The notes below the pieces were generated by a model, which did not search any database, was not told the DNA's origin, and saw only the letters and a list, made by a program, of their open reading frames with translations. 64,000 nt of DNA from Paenibacillus puerhi (GTDB lineage Bacteria > Bacillota > Bacilli > Paenibacillales > NBRC-103111), in NCBI RefSeq assembly GCF_009846885.1, contig NZ_WUWM01000002.1:186001-250000 (forward strand). The letters are read 5' to 3'. The position numbers were made by a program, and so were the translations under genes. Of the stretch, positions 44,983 to 52,824 are shown in pieces; positions within the stretch are counted from its first letter, which is position 1; each line of letters starts with the position of its first letter.

Positions 44983-45819
44983 TTAGCCCTTCACCGAGCC
45001 CACGGTCATCCCGCCAATAAAAAACTTCTGAAGAAAAGCGAAGATAACGAGCAGGGGAAGCGCGCACAGGAAGCATGCAGCAAAGAGAACGTTCCATGCC
45101 GTAGGATTCGTCTGGTCGCCCATGAACCCTAGCATCGCCAGAGGCAGTGGAGAATGTGCAGCTTTGGAAATGAAAATCATGTTAAAAAAGTAATCGTTCC
45201 AAATCCATACGCCCTGTGTAATGATTACGGATGTCGTCACAGGCAGCAGAAGCGGAAATACAATTTGCCAAAATCGGCGGAATAACCCCGCTCCATCGAT
45301 CAGCGCCGACTCCTCCACCTCGATCGGGATGCTGCTTTTAATGAAGCCGGTATATAGGAAAGAGGCAAACGGGATACTACAAGTGATAAACATGAGAATC
45401 GGCGTGTAGGGAGAGTTTGGAATATGAAGCCCCTTCAGCGTTTGGACGATGGGTATGATCACCATTTGACTTGGAACGACCAATCCGGATAAAAAGAAAA
45501 TGTACAGAAATTTGCTAAACCGGTTGTTAATCCGCGCGATCGGATAAGCGGCCATCGCCGTGAAGACGACAATGACGATGACGGAAGTGACGGTCAGGAC
45601 CAAGCTATTAGTAAGCGCCTGTGTGAATTGCATTTTCGTAAAGGCGGCTTTATAGCTTTCCAAGGTAAATTCAGAAAACATCTTCAGTGGGTTCGACATA
45701 TTGCTTATCGAACGAAAGGAACTGGATAAAGCAATGAGAAGAGGCAGCAGGTTAAGCAGAAGGATCAAGGAAATACCGGCATGAATCAGGGTCTTCTTGG
45801 TCAATGTTGCGGCACTCAT
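44983..45819 (-). CDS. Carbohydrate ABC transporter permease, MalG type
   Basis: 278 aa, six membrane segments. The inner-membrane EAA loop VEESALIDGAGLFRRFWQIVFPLL, which contacts the ATPase, is near residue 180. The C-terminus ends GGMTVGSVKG as in CUT1 permeases. Its start overlaps the end of the MalF-type permease by 4 bp. It is the last gene of the binding-protein/permease/permease operon. No ATPase gene is present, so a shared MsmX/MsmK-type ATPase elsewhere in the genome presumably powers the transporter, as in other bacilli. Confidence 0.95.
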   Translation of the reverse strand: MSAATLTKKTLIHAGISLILLLNLLPLLIALSSSFRSISNMSNPLKMFSEFTLESYKAAFTKMQFTQALTNSLVLTVTSVIVIVVFTAMAAYPIARINNRFSKFLYIFFLSGLVVPSQMVIIPIVQTLKGLHIPNSPYTPILMFITCSIPFASFLYTGFIKSSIPIEVEESALIDGAGLFRRFWQIVFPLLLPVTTSVIITQGVWIWNDYFFNMIFISKAAHSPLPLAMLGFMGDQTNPTAWNVLFAACFLCALPLLVIFAFLQKFFIGGMTVGSVKG

Positions 45820-46697
45820 GCCGACACCTCCCTTTTATTCAGTTTAAGTACAAAAAACGTCGTAATCACAATGATCATAGCAAACGCAATGACCGCAAGC
45901 GCCGACCCTTTCCCGAATTGCTGCTCCTTGAACGCGATGCGGAATATATCTACCAGCAGCGTGCTTGTTGCCCGTCCCGGGCCGCCATTGGTCATAATAA
46001 ACGGATAGTCGAAGGCTTTGAGTCCGTTAATCACGCTGAGCGTTACATTAATCGTGATGGCAGTTGCAAGCATGGGAATTTTGATAAACCGTGTAACCTG
46101 CCAAGTGCTGGCGCCATCGATTTTCCCTGCCTCGATCATGTCCACAGGCACCGTCTGCAAGCCTGCCAGGAAAATAATCGTGCTCGTCCCGATATGCTTC
46201 CAAACTTCTACCGTGGATATGGCGTACAACGCTGTATTATAGCTTCCGAGCAGATTCAGATCCTCGCCATTGAAGCCGAACCAGCTCATGGCCGTGGCGA
46301 GCAGTCCGCTATCGGGCATATAGACGTAACTCCAGATAAAGCCGACAACAATGGCGCTAAACAAAGTAGGAATATAGGCTGCTGTACGATAAAGGCCGGT
46401 GGCTCGAATTTTCATGTTTAAGAGGAAAGCTAGACCTAAGGCGATCAGATTGCAAAAGACAACATAAACCAGCGTGTAGATCAAGGTATTGGCAATAGAG
46501 GAGCCTACAATATCTTCCTTCAACAGTTGAGTGTAGTTGTCAAAACCGATATAGTTGAAATTTTGCACAAAGCCGTTATAATCCGATACACTGTATTGAA
46601 ATAGCTTCAGTATGGGGAAAATCCAGAATACGACATACATTAGTAAGGCCGGCAGCACGAACAGATACATCGTTCTTTTCATTACCGCTGAGTTCAT
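45816..46697 (-). CDS. Carbohydrate ABC transporter permease, MalF/UgpA type
   Basis: 293 aa with six membrane segments and the EAA loop VDMIEAGKIDGASTWQVTRFIKIPML near residue 200. N-terminal MYLFVLPALLMYVVFWIFPI is the usual CUT1 opening. It works as a heterodimer with the overlapping MalG-type permease and takes sugar from the lipoprotein encoded upstream. Given the rhamnosidase genes nearby and the shared promoter element, the likely cargo is a rhamnose-containing oligosaccharide such as a rhamnogalacturonan fragment, but that is inference. Confidence 0.95.
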   Translation of the reverse strand: MNSAVMKRTMYLFVLPALLMYVVFWIFPILKLFQYSVSDYNGFVQNFNYIGFDNYTQLLKEDIVGSSIANTLIYTLVYVVFCNLIALGLAFLLNMKIRATGLYRTAAYIPTLFSAIVVGFIWSYVYMPDSGLLATAMSWFGFNGEDLNLLGSYNTALYAISTVEVWKHIGTSTIIFLAGLQTVPVDMIEAGKIDGASTWQVTRFIKIPMLATAITINVTLSVINGLKAFDYPFIMTNGGPGRATSTLLVDIFRIAFKEQQFGKGSALAVIAFAMIIVITTFFVLKLNKREVSA

Positions 46698-46732
46698 GGG
46701 TGTACTTTCCTTTCCTGCATCTAATTAAAGGA

Positions 46733-46754
46733 GGGGACAGAGCCTTCCGTCCCC
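46733..46754 (-). other. Intercistronic hairpin between binding-protein and permease genes
   Basis: GGGGACAGA (46733-46741) pairs with TCCGTCCCC (46746-46754) through a 4-nt loop, with one G-U-type pair. It lies just after the binding-protein stop. Such hairpins stabilise the upstream mRNA or reduce read-through, so that the binding protein is made in excess over the permeases. Confidence 0.6.
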
Positions 46755-46770
46755 CTGTAACCTGCATCCC

Positions 46771-48129
46771 TTATGGCTTCCAAAGCTCGTTAAATTTATC
46801 CTGCATCGCCTTCGTTACATCCTCCGGCGTGGTGTTTCTGCCGCCGATGCTTTCAGCAAATTTAGTCATTAAGGCCGTATCCACGCCGCTTGGCCACATT
46901 TGGTTCGCAAAATAAATGGAATTTCCGTCCTTTTGATATTGTTCGTAGGCCGGTTTGATCAACTCTATGTCAAGCGGCACCCCATTGAACGAGCTGATCG
47001 AAGGATTTAATTTGACCCATTCCTGGAACAGATCGGATTTGTCGTCAAACCAATAGTTTAATACCTGCTTCACCGCATCGGTATTTTTGGATTTTGCGTT
47101 CACCGCCCAGCCTGCCGCCGTAGCAACCGCCTGCCAAGTCGGTTTTCCCTTCTCGTTGCCCGGAAGCGGGAAGAAGCCGCGCTCAAAGTCTACTGCGCCC
47201 TTAGCCGTCAGCGTCGGGTAATCCCATGTACCGTCAAATACCATCGCAGCCTTGCCATCGTTGAACATTTGCGTAGCCTGCGGACCGCCGAGTCCTAACG
47301 TGTTTTTCGCAATATAGCCTTTGGTATAGAGCTCCTTATACATGGAGATGGCTTTGACCCATCTGGGATCCGTCAATTTTTGAGTTCCCGCCTGGAGCTT
47401 TGTATCAAAATCCTTCTCTTCCGAATAAACCGTATTGGCCGCAATCTGATAGACGCCGAATTGAATCCACCATGGATCTTTATCGCCCATCACGATCGGG
47501 GTAATCCCGGCATCCTTTAGCTTTTGACAAGCTTCGAGGAAGGAGTCCCAATCCTTAGGAAGGTCGGCAATCCCCGCTTTGGCAAACAAATCCTTATTGT
47601 AATAAGTACCGAGCATATCGATCCCTTTTGCTATTCCGTACACTTTTCCCTGGCTGGACATATCTTCCTTGGCCCCGGGATTGATGTTATTCATGAAAGG
47701 CAGATCCGACAAGTCCTCCAGATAACCCGCCTTCGCAAGATCGACAACGCTGGCTGCGTTTGCCATTCTCGGCCAAACTCGGAAAATATCCGGGCCTTCG
47801 CCGGCAGCGAGTTTAGTTTTGATGGATGTTGTATATTGGTCATCCGGCAGCTTTTGAACCTCCAGCTTAATGTTCGGGAATTTTTGATTGACGAGCTTCG
47901 GCAATACATCCAGTTCAAAGTCCTGGCCATTAGCCGCTTTGTTGCCGGACACAATCATCGTTAAGGTTACATTCTGTCCGTTGGCATTGGAAGCTGCGCC
48001 ACCACCGGTACCCGCATTTTCGGTTGAACCCGCACTACCGCATGCGCTGAGCAGGACCAGACAAGATGTTGCTGCTGCGACAGTTGTAAAAACCGTTTTC
48101 ATTTTTTTCAATTCGACCAACCCCCACAT
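46771..48129 (-). CDS. Extracellular sugar-binding lipoprotein of ABC transporter
   Basis: 452 aa. Lipoprotein signal with the lipobox LLSAC near residue 30, followed by a Gly/Ala-rich spacer and a CUT1 family 1 solute-binding fold: FPNIKLEVQKLPDDQYTTSIKTKLAAGEGPDIFRVWP, then MFNDGKAAMVFDGTWDYPTL. The start is uncertain. ATG 48129 has only a distant AGGA, while the internal ATG at LKKMKTVF lacks a ribosome site but gives a more usual signal peptide. It is the first gene of the operon; its promoter carries copy B of the shared element. It captures the sugar outside the membrane for the two permeases downstream. Confidence 0.92.
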   Translation of the reverse strand: MWGLVELKKMKTVFTTVAAATSCLVLLSACGSAGSTENAGTGGGAASNANGQNVTLTMIVSGNKAANGQDFELDVLPKLVNQKFPNIKLEVQKLPDDQYTTSIKTKLAAGEGPDIFRVWPRMANAASVVDLAKAGYLEDLSDLPFMNNINPGAKEDMSSQGKVYGIAKGIDMLGTYYNKDLFAKAGIADLPKDWDSFLEACQKLKDAGITPIVMGDKDPWWIQFGVYQIAANTVYSEEKDFDTKLQAGTQKLTDPRWVKAISMYKELYTKGYIAKNTLGLGGPQATQMFNDGKAAMVFDGTWDYPTLTAKGAVDFERGFFPLPGNEKGKPTWQAVATAAGWAVNAKSKNTDAVKQVLNYWFDDKSDLFQEWVKLNPSISSFNGVPLDIELIKPAYEQYQKDGNSIYFANQMWPSGVDTALMTKFAESIGGRNTTPEDVTKAMQDKFNELWKP

Positions 48130-48188
48130 CCGAGTTTTCTTTTCCTGTTGTTTTTTACATGGCCATCGACGTTCCTGTGCACATTTCT

Positions 48189-48251
48189 ATCATAACCTGT
48201 TCATGGGTATATTTGCTTTAGTAATCAGAGTGCACTATTTTTAGGTCAAGA
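48189..48251 (-). promoter_or_regulatory. ABC transporter operon promoter with conserved regulator site (copy B)
   Basis: TATGAT (48194-48189) is the -10 box, without a good -35. Bases 48211-48250 align without gaps to 41441-41480 of the rhamnosidase promoter, and the distance to the -10 box is the same in both. Minus-strand core reads TTGACCTAAAAATAGTGCAC. A start near 48182 leaves a leader of about 50 nt. Confidence 0.8.
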
Positions 48252-48321
48252 AGGACTTTCAGCAGAGTCTTCAGCTCCAGGTTCAACGACAGAGCAAGTT
48301 TCTATAGTTTGATTCAAAATC

Positions 48322-48366
48322 AAAGGAGCTATTCTCGGGTCATTTATGACCTTGAGGTAGCTCCTT
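48322..48366. repeat. Long hairpin, copy 1 of a two-copy family
   Basis: AAGGAGCTA (48323-48331) pairs with TAGCTCCTT (48358-48366). Inside it CTC pairs with GAG and GGTCAT with ATGACC around a TT loop, giving about 18 pairs with small mismatches. Copy 2 at 62098-62152 keeps the same order of blocks. No gene on either strand ends just before it, so it is not an obvious terminator of a local gene. It may be a mobile-element relic or an insulator before the sugar operon. Confidence 0.6.
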
Positions 48367-48442
48367 CTTGAGTGCTAGGCTATGCTACTACGCTCGGGTT
48401 TATCAGCATGTTGGTGGCGTCTAGCAATGCTTGAAATATATC

Positions 48443-48471
48443 TTGATCATGTAACACTAAGGTGATATTAT
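48443..48471 (+). promoter_or_regulatory. Promoter of the membrane-protein/XRE pair
   Basis: TTGATC (48443-48448), a 17-nt spacer and TATTAT (48466-48471) form a good vegetative promoter. The expected start near 48478 lies downstream of the ATG at 48470, which rules that codon out and supports the TTG start at 48509. Confidence 0.7.
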
Positions 48472-48508
48472 GGGTAGTATAGGTTACATTATTGAGGAGG
48501 AGATTCAT

Positions 48509-48964
48509 TTGGCATCGGAAATCACACAGTTGGAAAAGAACAGGACAACATTCATTCAAAGAAGCCTGATTGGTTTTGCCATATGGCAGCTGACCTATTT
48601 GATCCGGTATTTACATCTAGACACCGGCAAATTAATCACAGGCTTCACTGCCATTATTTCTGTTATTGGCGGGATTGTCTGGGCGTATTACCTCATGAGA
48701 ATTGTCCTGTTATCATTTCTCATGCAAAAGAAGCGCCCATTGGCCATTTCATTAAATAATGAGTATGTTCAAATGATTCGGCTTAAGAGCTTTACGATCG
48801 GCTTTTGGGTTATTCTGGGGCTGGTTGGGATTCTATTTGCGCTCAGCTTGTTTGTTACATTAAATATCCAGCTTGTTTTACACCTGCTGCTCGTCATTGC
48901 CGTCATTTCTCCCCTAGTCAGTTACTTGATCCTTGAGAAAGATGAGGTTCTCGACGATGAGTGA
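48509..48964 (+). CDS. Small four-helix membrane protein of unknown function
   Basis: 151 aa from TTG 48509, which has GGAGGAG 6 nt upstream; the ATG at 48470 lies within the promoter. Four hydrophobic segments can be seen: SLIGFAIWQLTYLI, LITGFTAIISVIGGIVWAYY, FWVILGLVGILFALSLFV and LLLVIAVISPLVSYLIL. It ends in an acidic tail (EKDEVLDDE). I do not recognise the family. It overlaps by 8 bp with a small XRE-type repressor gene. A membrane protein paired with a minimal YozG-like regulator is a recurrent Firmicute arrangement, sometimes linked to bacteriocin immunity or competence, but nothing here proves that. Confidence 0.75.
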   Translation: MASEITQLEKNRTTFIQRSLIGFAIWQLTYLIRYLHLDTGKLITGFTAIISVIGGIVWAYYLMRIVLLSFLMQKKRPLAISLNNEYVQMIRLKSFTIGFWVILGLVGILFALSLFVTLNIQLVLHLLLVIAVISPLVSYLILEKDEVLDDE

Positions 48965-49163
48965 AGATGTGCTGGAAAATACTATAAAGGTGCAACGAGC
49001 CAAGATGAATTTGACGCAAGAACAGTTAGCAGAATTGATTGGTGTTACCAGAAAGACAATCAACACGATTGAAAATGGCAAGTTCATACCGAGTACAGTG
49101 TTAGCCATTAAGATGGCAAGAGTTTTTGGTCTTCCCGTCGAGGAACTGTTTATTCTGAAATAA
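48957..49163 (+). CDS. Minimal XRE-family HTH regulator (YozG/Cro-like)
   Basis: 68 aa, essentially only the helix-turn-helix: VQRAKMNLTQEQLAELIGVTRKTINTIENGKFIPSTVLAIKMARVFGLPVEELF. The start ATG is in the sequence ATGAGTGA, overlapping the stop of the membrane-protein gene, so translation is coupled. This short Cro/CI-like type usually represses its own promoter. The TTGATC/TATTAT promoter upstream is therefore the probable target. The 142 bp that follow, to the convergent response regulator, show nothing recognisable. Confidence 0.88.
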   Translation: MSEDVLENTIKVQRAKMNLTQEQLAELIGVTRKTINTIENGKFIPSTVLAIKMARVFGLPVEELFILK

Positions 49164-49305
49164 AGTCGGACTGGAAGCCTTTGAGGGGGCACCGAGGAAC
49201 GCTCCGTCAGCAGCATCCCGACCTGATGCCGATATGCGCATGCTGGCAGCCGAAAATGCCGAATGTTCGTGTGCGCATAGATCCGCCTCCCCTCTTCATG
49301 TCTAG

Positions 49306-50940
49306 TCAGGTGCTTCGGGGCTTGGCTCGCTGCACCTTGCCCGCGTATTCGCTTGGCGTCATCCCTGTGTAGCTCTTGAAGCATTTTAAGAAATAGCTTT
49401 TATTGTCATACCCCAGCTGCTCGGCAAGCTCTTCTACGGTGCAGTCCGTCCTATCGATTAGCTCCTTGGCCTTCTCCATCTTCGTACGAGTGGCGAATTC
49501 GACGAAATTCTCGCCGGTCTCCCGCTTGAACAGCCTGCTGAAATAGCTGGGGTTCAGGTGGAGAAATTCCGCTACCTCCTCCTGGGTTACCCGGCGGTTT
49601 AGGGCGCGAAGCACATACCTCTGCGCTTCCGCAATATCCCTGCGCTGCGGCTGCTTATAGATGTGCTCCATCACCGGAAACGATCGATGCAGCAGCGTAC
49701 TCACCATTTCCCGGAGCTGCCCTACCGTCTCCGCCTCAAGAATCGTTTGATGAAGAACCTCCATGGAATAATCCGTCTCAAAATTTTGCAGCGACTTGAA
49801 CTTCAGCTGCAAGTCGAGCATCATCTGCAGGAACCATTCCTTCACAATGCCAGGCGGATATCTGTCCGCTGTGATCATCTCCGTCCAGTACCGGGTGACC
49901 GGTTCCACGCGCTCCCCTGCCTGATCCAGCACCACCTGCTTTAGCTGCTCCTGCGCAGAAGCATAGTGAGCGAACAGATCGGCTGCCGAATAGGGGAGGG
50001 GGCGGAATTTCGTAAGCACGCCATGCCCTGTATAGAACCTGGCATCCTCCGCCCCCTCCATGAGCTCGATGATTCGGCCCCGGAGGGACCGGACGTCCTG
50101 TCCCTGCTCTCCGATCAGGAAGGTGGTACCTACCCGGAGATACCTAAGCAGCGACTTCTGAATATTCCGCAGTGTCTCTTCCACCTCGGCTATACCGCTG
50201 GGGTGAAGCTTGCCGGGGACTATAGGAAACAGCAGCAGCAAACGATCGGGCGACGGGCGGAAAATCACGGAGGCCGACGGGCCGCCAGTCAGCTCTGTTG
50301 CCAAGTTTTCTACGGCGAACATCAGGTTATCCTCCGAGACAAATCGCTTCTGCGTCTCCTTGAACCGATCGATGAACCCCACGACGGGCAGATAAGCATA
50401 CGTATCCAAGTGAATCCCAAGCTCGGCTGCCTGCTCGGTCAGCTGCTCCGTAAAAATCAAGGGATGGTACAGCAGCGTACGGAGAAGCCGGGTCATGATC
50501 GCTGACCCGCTCCACTTGGTAAGCTTTTGCAGCTGCTCTACCTTATGTTTCTCGGTACGCACTTCCTTCAGCTGCTCCGAAAGGCTTCGAAGCATTTTCA
50601 CGATATGCTCGGCCTCCATGGTCTCTTTCAGCAGGTAATCATCCACCTGCAGCTTGATTGCCTGTTGAGCATAAGAAAAGTCATTGTGACAGGAGAGGAT
50701 GGCTACCTTAAGCTGAGGACAGAACTCTCTCATCTTCTCTATGAGCTCCAGTCCGTTCATATGCGGCATGCCGATGTCCGTAATCAAGATATCGGGAGGT
50801 GATGCCTTGGCCGCTTCCATCGCCCGCATCCCGTTCTGATATACGCCCTGTACCTTCATGTCGAGCGACGCCCAGGGCACCGCCTGACGCAAAAATTCAA
50901 GCACCGGAAAATCGTCGTCCACCAGCATGATGTTAAGCAT
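49306..50940 (-). CDS. YesN-type AraC-family response regulator (second sugar locus)
   Basis: 544 aa. The receiver domain (MLVDDDFPVLEFL; phosphoacceptor Asp near 55 in PPDILITDIGMPHMNG) is followed by a long linker and a C-terminal AraC domain (RRVTQEEVAEFLHLNPSYFSRLFKRETGENFVEFATRTKM.. GYDNKSYFLKCFKSYTGMTPSEYAG). The start ATG overlaps the kinase stop by 8 bp, and AGGGGGGGAGAGAC is the ribosome site. It is the last gene of the 49-62 kb operon and presumably activates that operon's promoter. Confidence 0.94.
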   Translation of the reverse strand: MLNIMLVDDDFPVLEFLRQAVPWASLDMKVQGVYQNGMRAMEAAKASPPDILITDIGMPHMNGLELIEKMREFCPQLKVAILSCHNDFSYAQQAIKLQVDDYLLKETMEAEHIVKMLRSLSEQLKEVRTEKHKVEQLQKLTKWSGSAIMTRLLRTLLYHPLIFTEQLTEQAAELGIHLDTYAYLPVVGFIDRFKETQKRFVSEDNLMFAVENLATELTGGPSASVIFRPSPDRLLLLFPIVPGKLHPSGIAEVEETLRNIQKSLLRYLRVGTTFLIGEQGQDVRSLRGRIIELMEGAEDARFYTGHGVLTKFRPLPYSAADLFAHYASAQEQLKQVVLDQAGERVEPVTRYWTEMITADRYPPGIVKEWFLQMMLDLQLKFKSLQNFETDYSMEVLHQTILEAETVGQLREMVSTLLHRSFPVMEHIYKQPQRRDIAEAQRYVLRALNRRVTQEEVAEFLHLNPSYFSRLFKRETGENFVEFATRTKMEKAKELIDRTDCTVEELAEQLGYDNKSYFLKCFKSYTGMTPSEYAGKVQRAKPRST

Positions 50941-52735
50941 GTCTCTCCCCCCCTTTTAACGGAATGTGCAGCGTAATGGAAGTTCCTTCTCCCACATGGC
51001 TCTCAATTCGGTAATGAAAGGTTTCCCCATAGATCAATCTTAGCCGCTCCAGGACGTTGTTTAAGCCGATGCCGGAGAGGGTTTCCTTGCTTTTCTCCCC
51101 CTCCTGCTCCCCAAGCTTGCGCTCGAGCTGCATTAGCTCCTCCTCATCCATCCCGCGCCCCGTATCGCTAACCTCGATGACCAGCAGGTCTCTCTTCCCC
51201 CATGCTGTGATGGACACGGTTCCCGGCGCATCCCGAAACCCGTGAATGATGGAATTTTCGAGCACCGGCTGCAGGATAAACCTCGGAATTTCGGTAAGAG
51301 CCACACTCGAGGCGATCTCAGTCCGGAGTGCGAGGGGCTCGCTGAGCCGAAAGTTCATCAGGTGAAAATAATGGACGACCGTCTCCACTTCCTCGTGCAA
51401 GGGTACAAATTCATTATTGCGATTGATCGTCATTCGAAGCAAGGACGACAGGGAGCTGATCAGTCCGGCGTTCTCGTCATCCCCTTTGAGCTTGATCCTC
51501 ATTCGGATCGAATTCAAGACGTTGAACAAGAAATGAGGATTAATCTGGGCCTGCAGCATCGCAAGCTCCGCTTTACGCTTGCGGGTCTGCTCCCAGGTAA
51601 CCTGATGCAGCATCTCCTCGATGCGATCCAGCATCCGGTCGAAGGACTGGCCGAGCCGGCTGATCTCGTCGCCGCCTCGAATTCCCGTCCGAATCTGTAG
51701 GTTGCCGTCCTCTACCCGTGACACAACTCTCCCCAGCCGATAAATGGGCTTCGTGAATTGACGAACGAGGGTCACCAGGATGAGCAGAAACAGCACGAAA
51801 AAAAACGCTTGGAGGAAATAATTGGTTCCCTGCACGGCGTTGATCTGGGAAACCGCCTCACGGTAAGGCACCATACTGACCAGCCGCCAGTCGGAATAGG
51901 GCAGCTTGCGATGCAAGAGCAGATAGTCTTCCTTATCTACGGTGATCAAGCTTGAGCCTTCCTCGCCGTGGAGCTCCCCGTTATGAGTAAAGCGCTTCCC
52001 AATCTTCTGCGAATCGGCATGCGATAGGATCATCCCACTGGAGTCAAGCAGCATATGCTCCTGATTCAGCGACTGATTCACAAAAATGTTGCTGATCTCC
52101 TCCTCGCTCAGGCTGACGATCAGGTATCCGAAGGGCTCGGATGAGAAGCTCTTCATCGTCTTGGCGATGGTGATGAAGTATTGACCCTTTTCCCGGTCCT
52201 TGGCCAGATACGAAGGATGCGTACCAATCCAATACGTAGCGAAGGAAGGCAGCTGAGTCAGTCTGGCAAACCACGGCTCCTGGAAGAACCCTGCGGGATT
52301 ATATTCCAGGTGAGAATAGTTGGTGAAACTGATGCCATCTGCGAGAAGAATCGTAATATGCGTCTTCCCGTCAGGAAAGGTGATATTCTCGAGCTTCTCC
52401 GTTATGTTCTTGGCACTGAGGAAATGCTCCACAAAGCGATCCTCGCCTCCAAGCCGGGTTTCATTCCAGCGCTGGGTAATGGCCGATTGGATCTCGCTGT
52501 CGAACTGAACATAGTTGGACACATACAGCATCTGATTGACCGTATTGATGATGTATCGCCCCATGACCTCTTGAGTGCCTAATGCGTTATCCGTGGCATG
52601 GCGCTGAATGATCGCCTCGGCGTTCCGATTGGTGATGCTTAAGGTGATGGCTGCCGGCAGCAGCAGGCAAACGACGGAGGAGATAATCAGCTTCTGCCGC
52701 AGGGATAATTGTCTCAGGATGGTTGTGAGCTTCAT
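50933..52735 (-). CDS. YesM-type membrane sensor histidine kinase (second sugar locus)
   Basis: 600 aa. Membrane segments near 18-36 and 298-320 flank an extracytoplasmic dCACHE-like sensor. HAMP follows (FTKPIYRLGRVVSRVEDG), then the His_kinase domain with His in NPHFLFNVLNSIRM near 405. The ATPase has ENSIIHG and DTGRGM. GAGGGA precedes ATG 52735. It is encoded right after the sugar-binding lipoprotein, separated by a hairpin. In this family the sugar-loaded binding protein often signals to the kinase. Confidence 0.95.
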   Translation of the reverse strand: MKLTTILRQLSLRQKLIISSVVCLLLPAAITLSITNRNAEAIIQRHATDNALGTQEVMGRYIINTVNQMLYVSNYVQFDSEIQSAITQRWNETRLGGEDRFVEHFLSAKNITEKLENITFPDGKTHITILLADGISFTNYSHLEYNPAGFFQEPWFARLTQLPSFATYWIGTHPSYLAKDREKGQYFITIAKTMKSFSSEPFGYLIVSLSEEEISNIFVNQSLNQEHMLLDSSGMILSHADSQKIGKRFTHNGELHGEEGSSLITVDKEDYLLLHRKLPYSDWRLVSMVPYREAVSQINAVQGTNYFLQAFFFVLFLLILVTLVRQFTKPIYRLGRVVSRVEDGNLQIRTGIRGGDEISRLGQSFDRMLDRIEEMLHQVTWEQTRKRKAELAMLQAQINPHFLFNVLNSIRMRIKLKGDDENAGLISSLSSLLRMTINRNNEFVPLHEEVETVVHYFHLMNFRLSEPLALRTEIASSVALTEIPRFILQPVLENSIIHGFRDAPGTVSITAWGKRDLLVIEVSDTGRGMDEEELMQLERKLGEQEGEKSKETLSGIGLNNVLERLRLIYGETFHYRIESHVGEGTSITLHIPLKGGERHA

Positions 52736-52767
52736 CGTCTATCCCTCGCTGTCGTCATGATATAAGC

Positions 52768-52789
52768 GGGGAGCAGCAGCCTGCTCCCC
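52768..52789 (-). other. Intercistronic hairpin between binding-protein and kinase genes
   Basis: GGGGAGCAG (52768-52776) pairs perfectly with CTGCTCCCC (52781-52789) across CAGC. No U-tract follows in the direction of transcription. It likely protects the 3' end of the transport mRNA or partly terminates before the regulator genes. Confidence 0.65.
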
Positions 52790-52824
52790 TCACTTATACT
52801 TTACCATCGCCATATAGGCTCATG

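Larger units (their letters stand above)
48130..48508. other. 379-bp non-coding region between divergent genes
   Basis: From left to right it contains the ABC operon promoter with the shared element (48189-48251), a long hairpin of the two-copy family (48322-48366), and the promoter of the small membrane-protein gene (48443-48471). No additional reading frame was found in it. Confidence 0.8.

Noticed and set aside
48470-48508. ATG 48470 as start of the membrane protein
   Set aside because: It overlaps the -10 box and is upstream of the expected transcription start; TTG 48509 has a good ribosome site.
49164-49305. GC-rich spacer with the partial palindrome TATGCGCATG
   Set aside because: Short, no U-tract, and no similarity to other sites in the window; not enough for a terminator or operator call.
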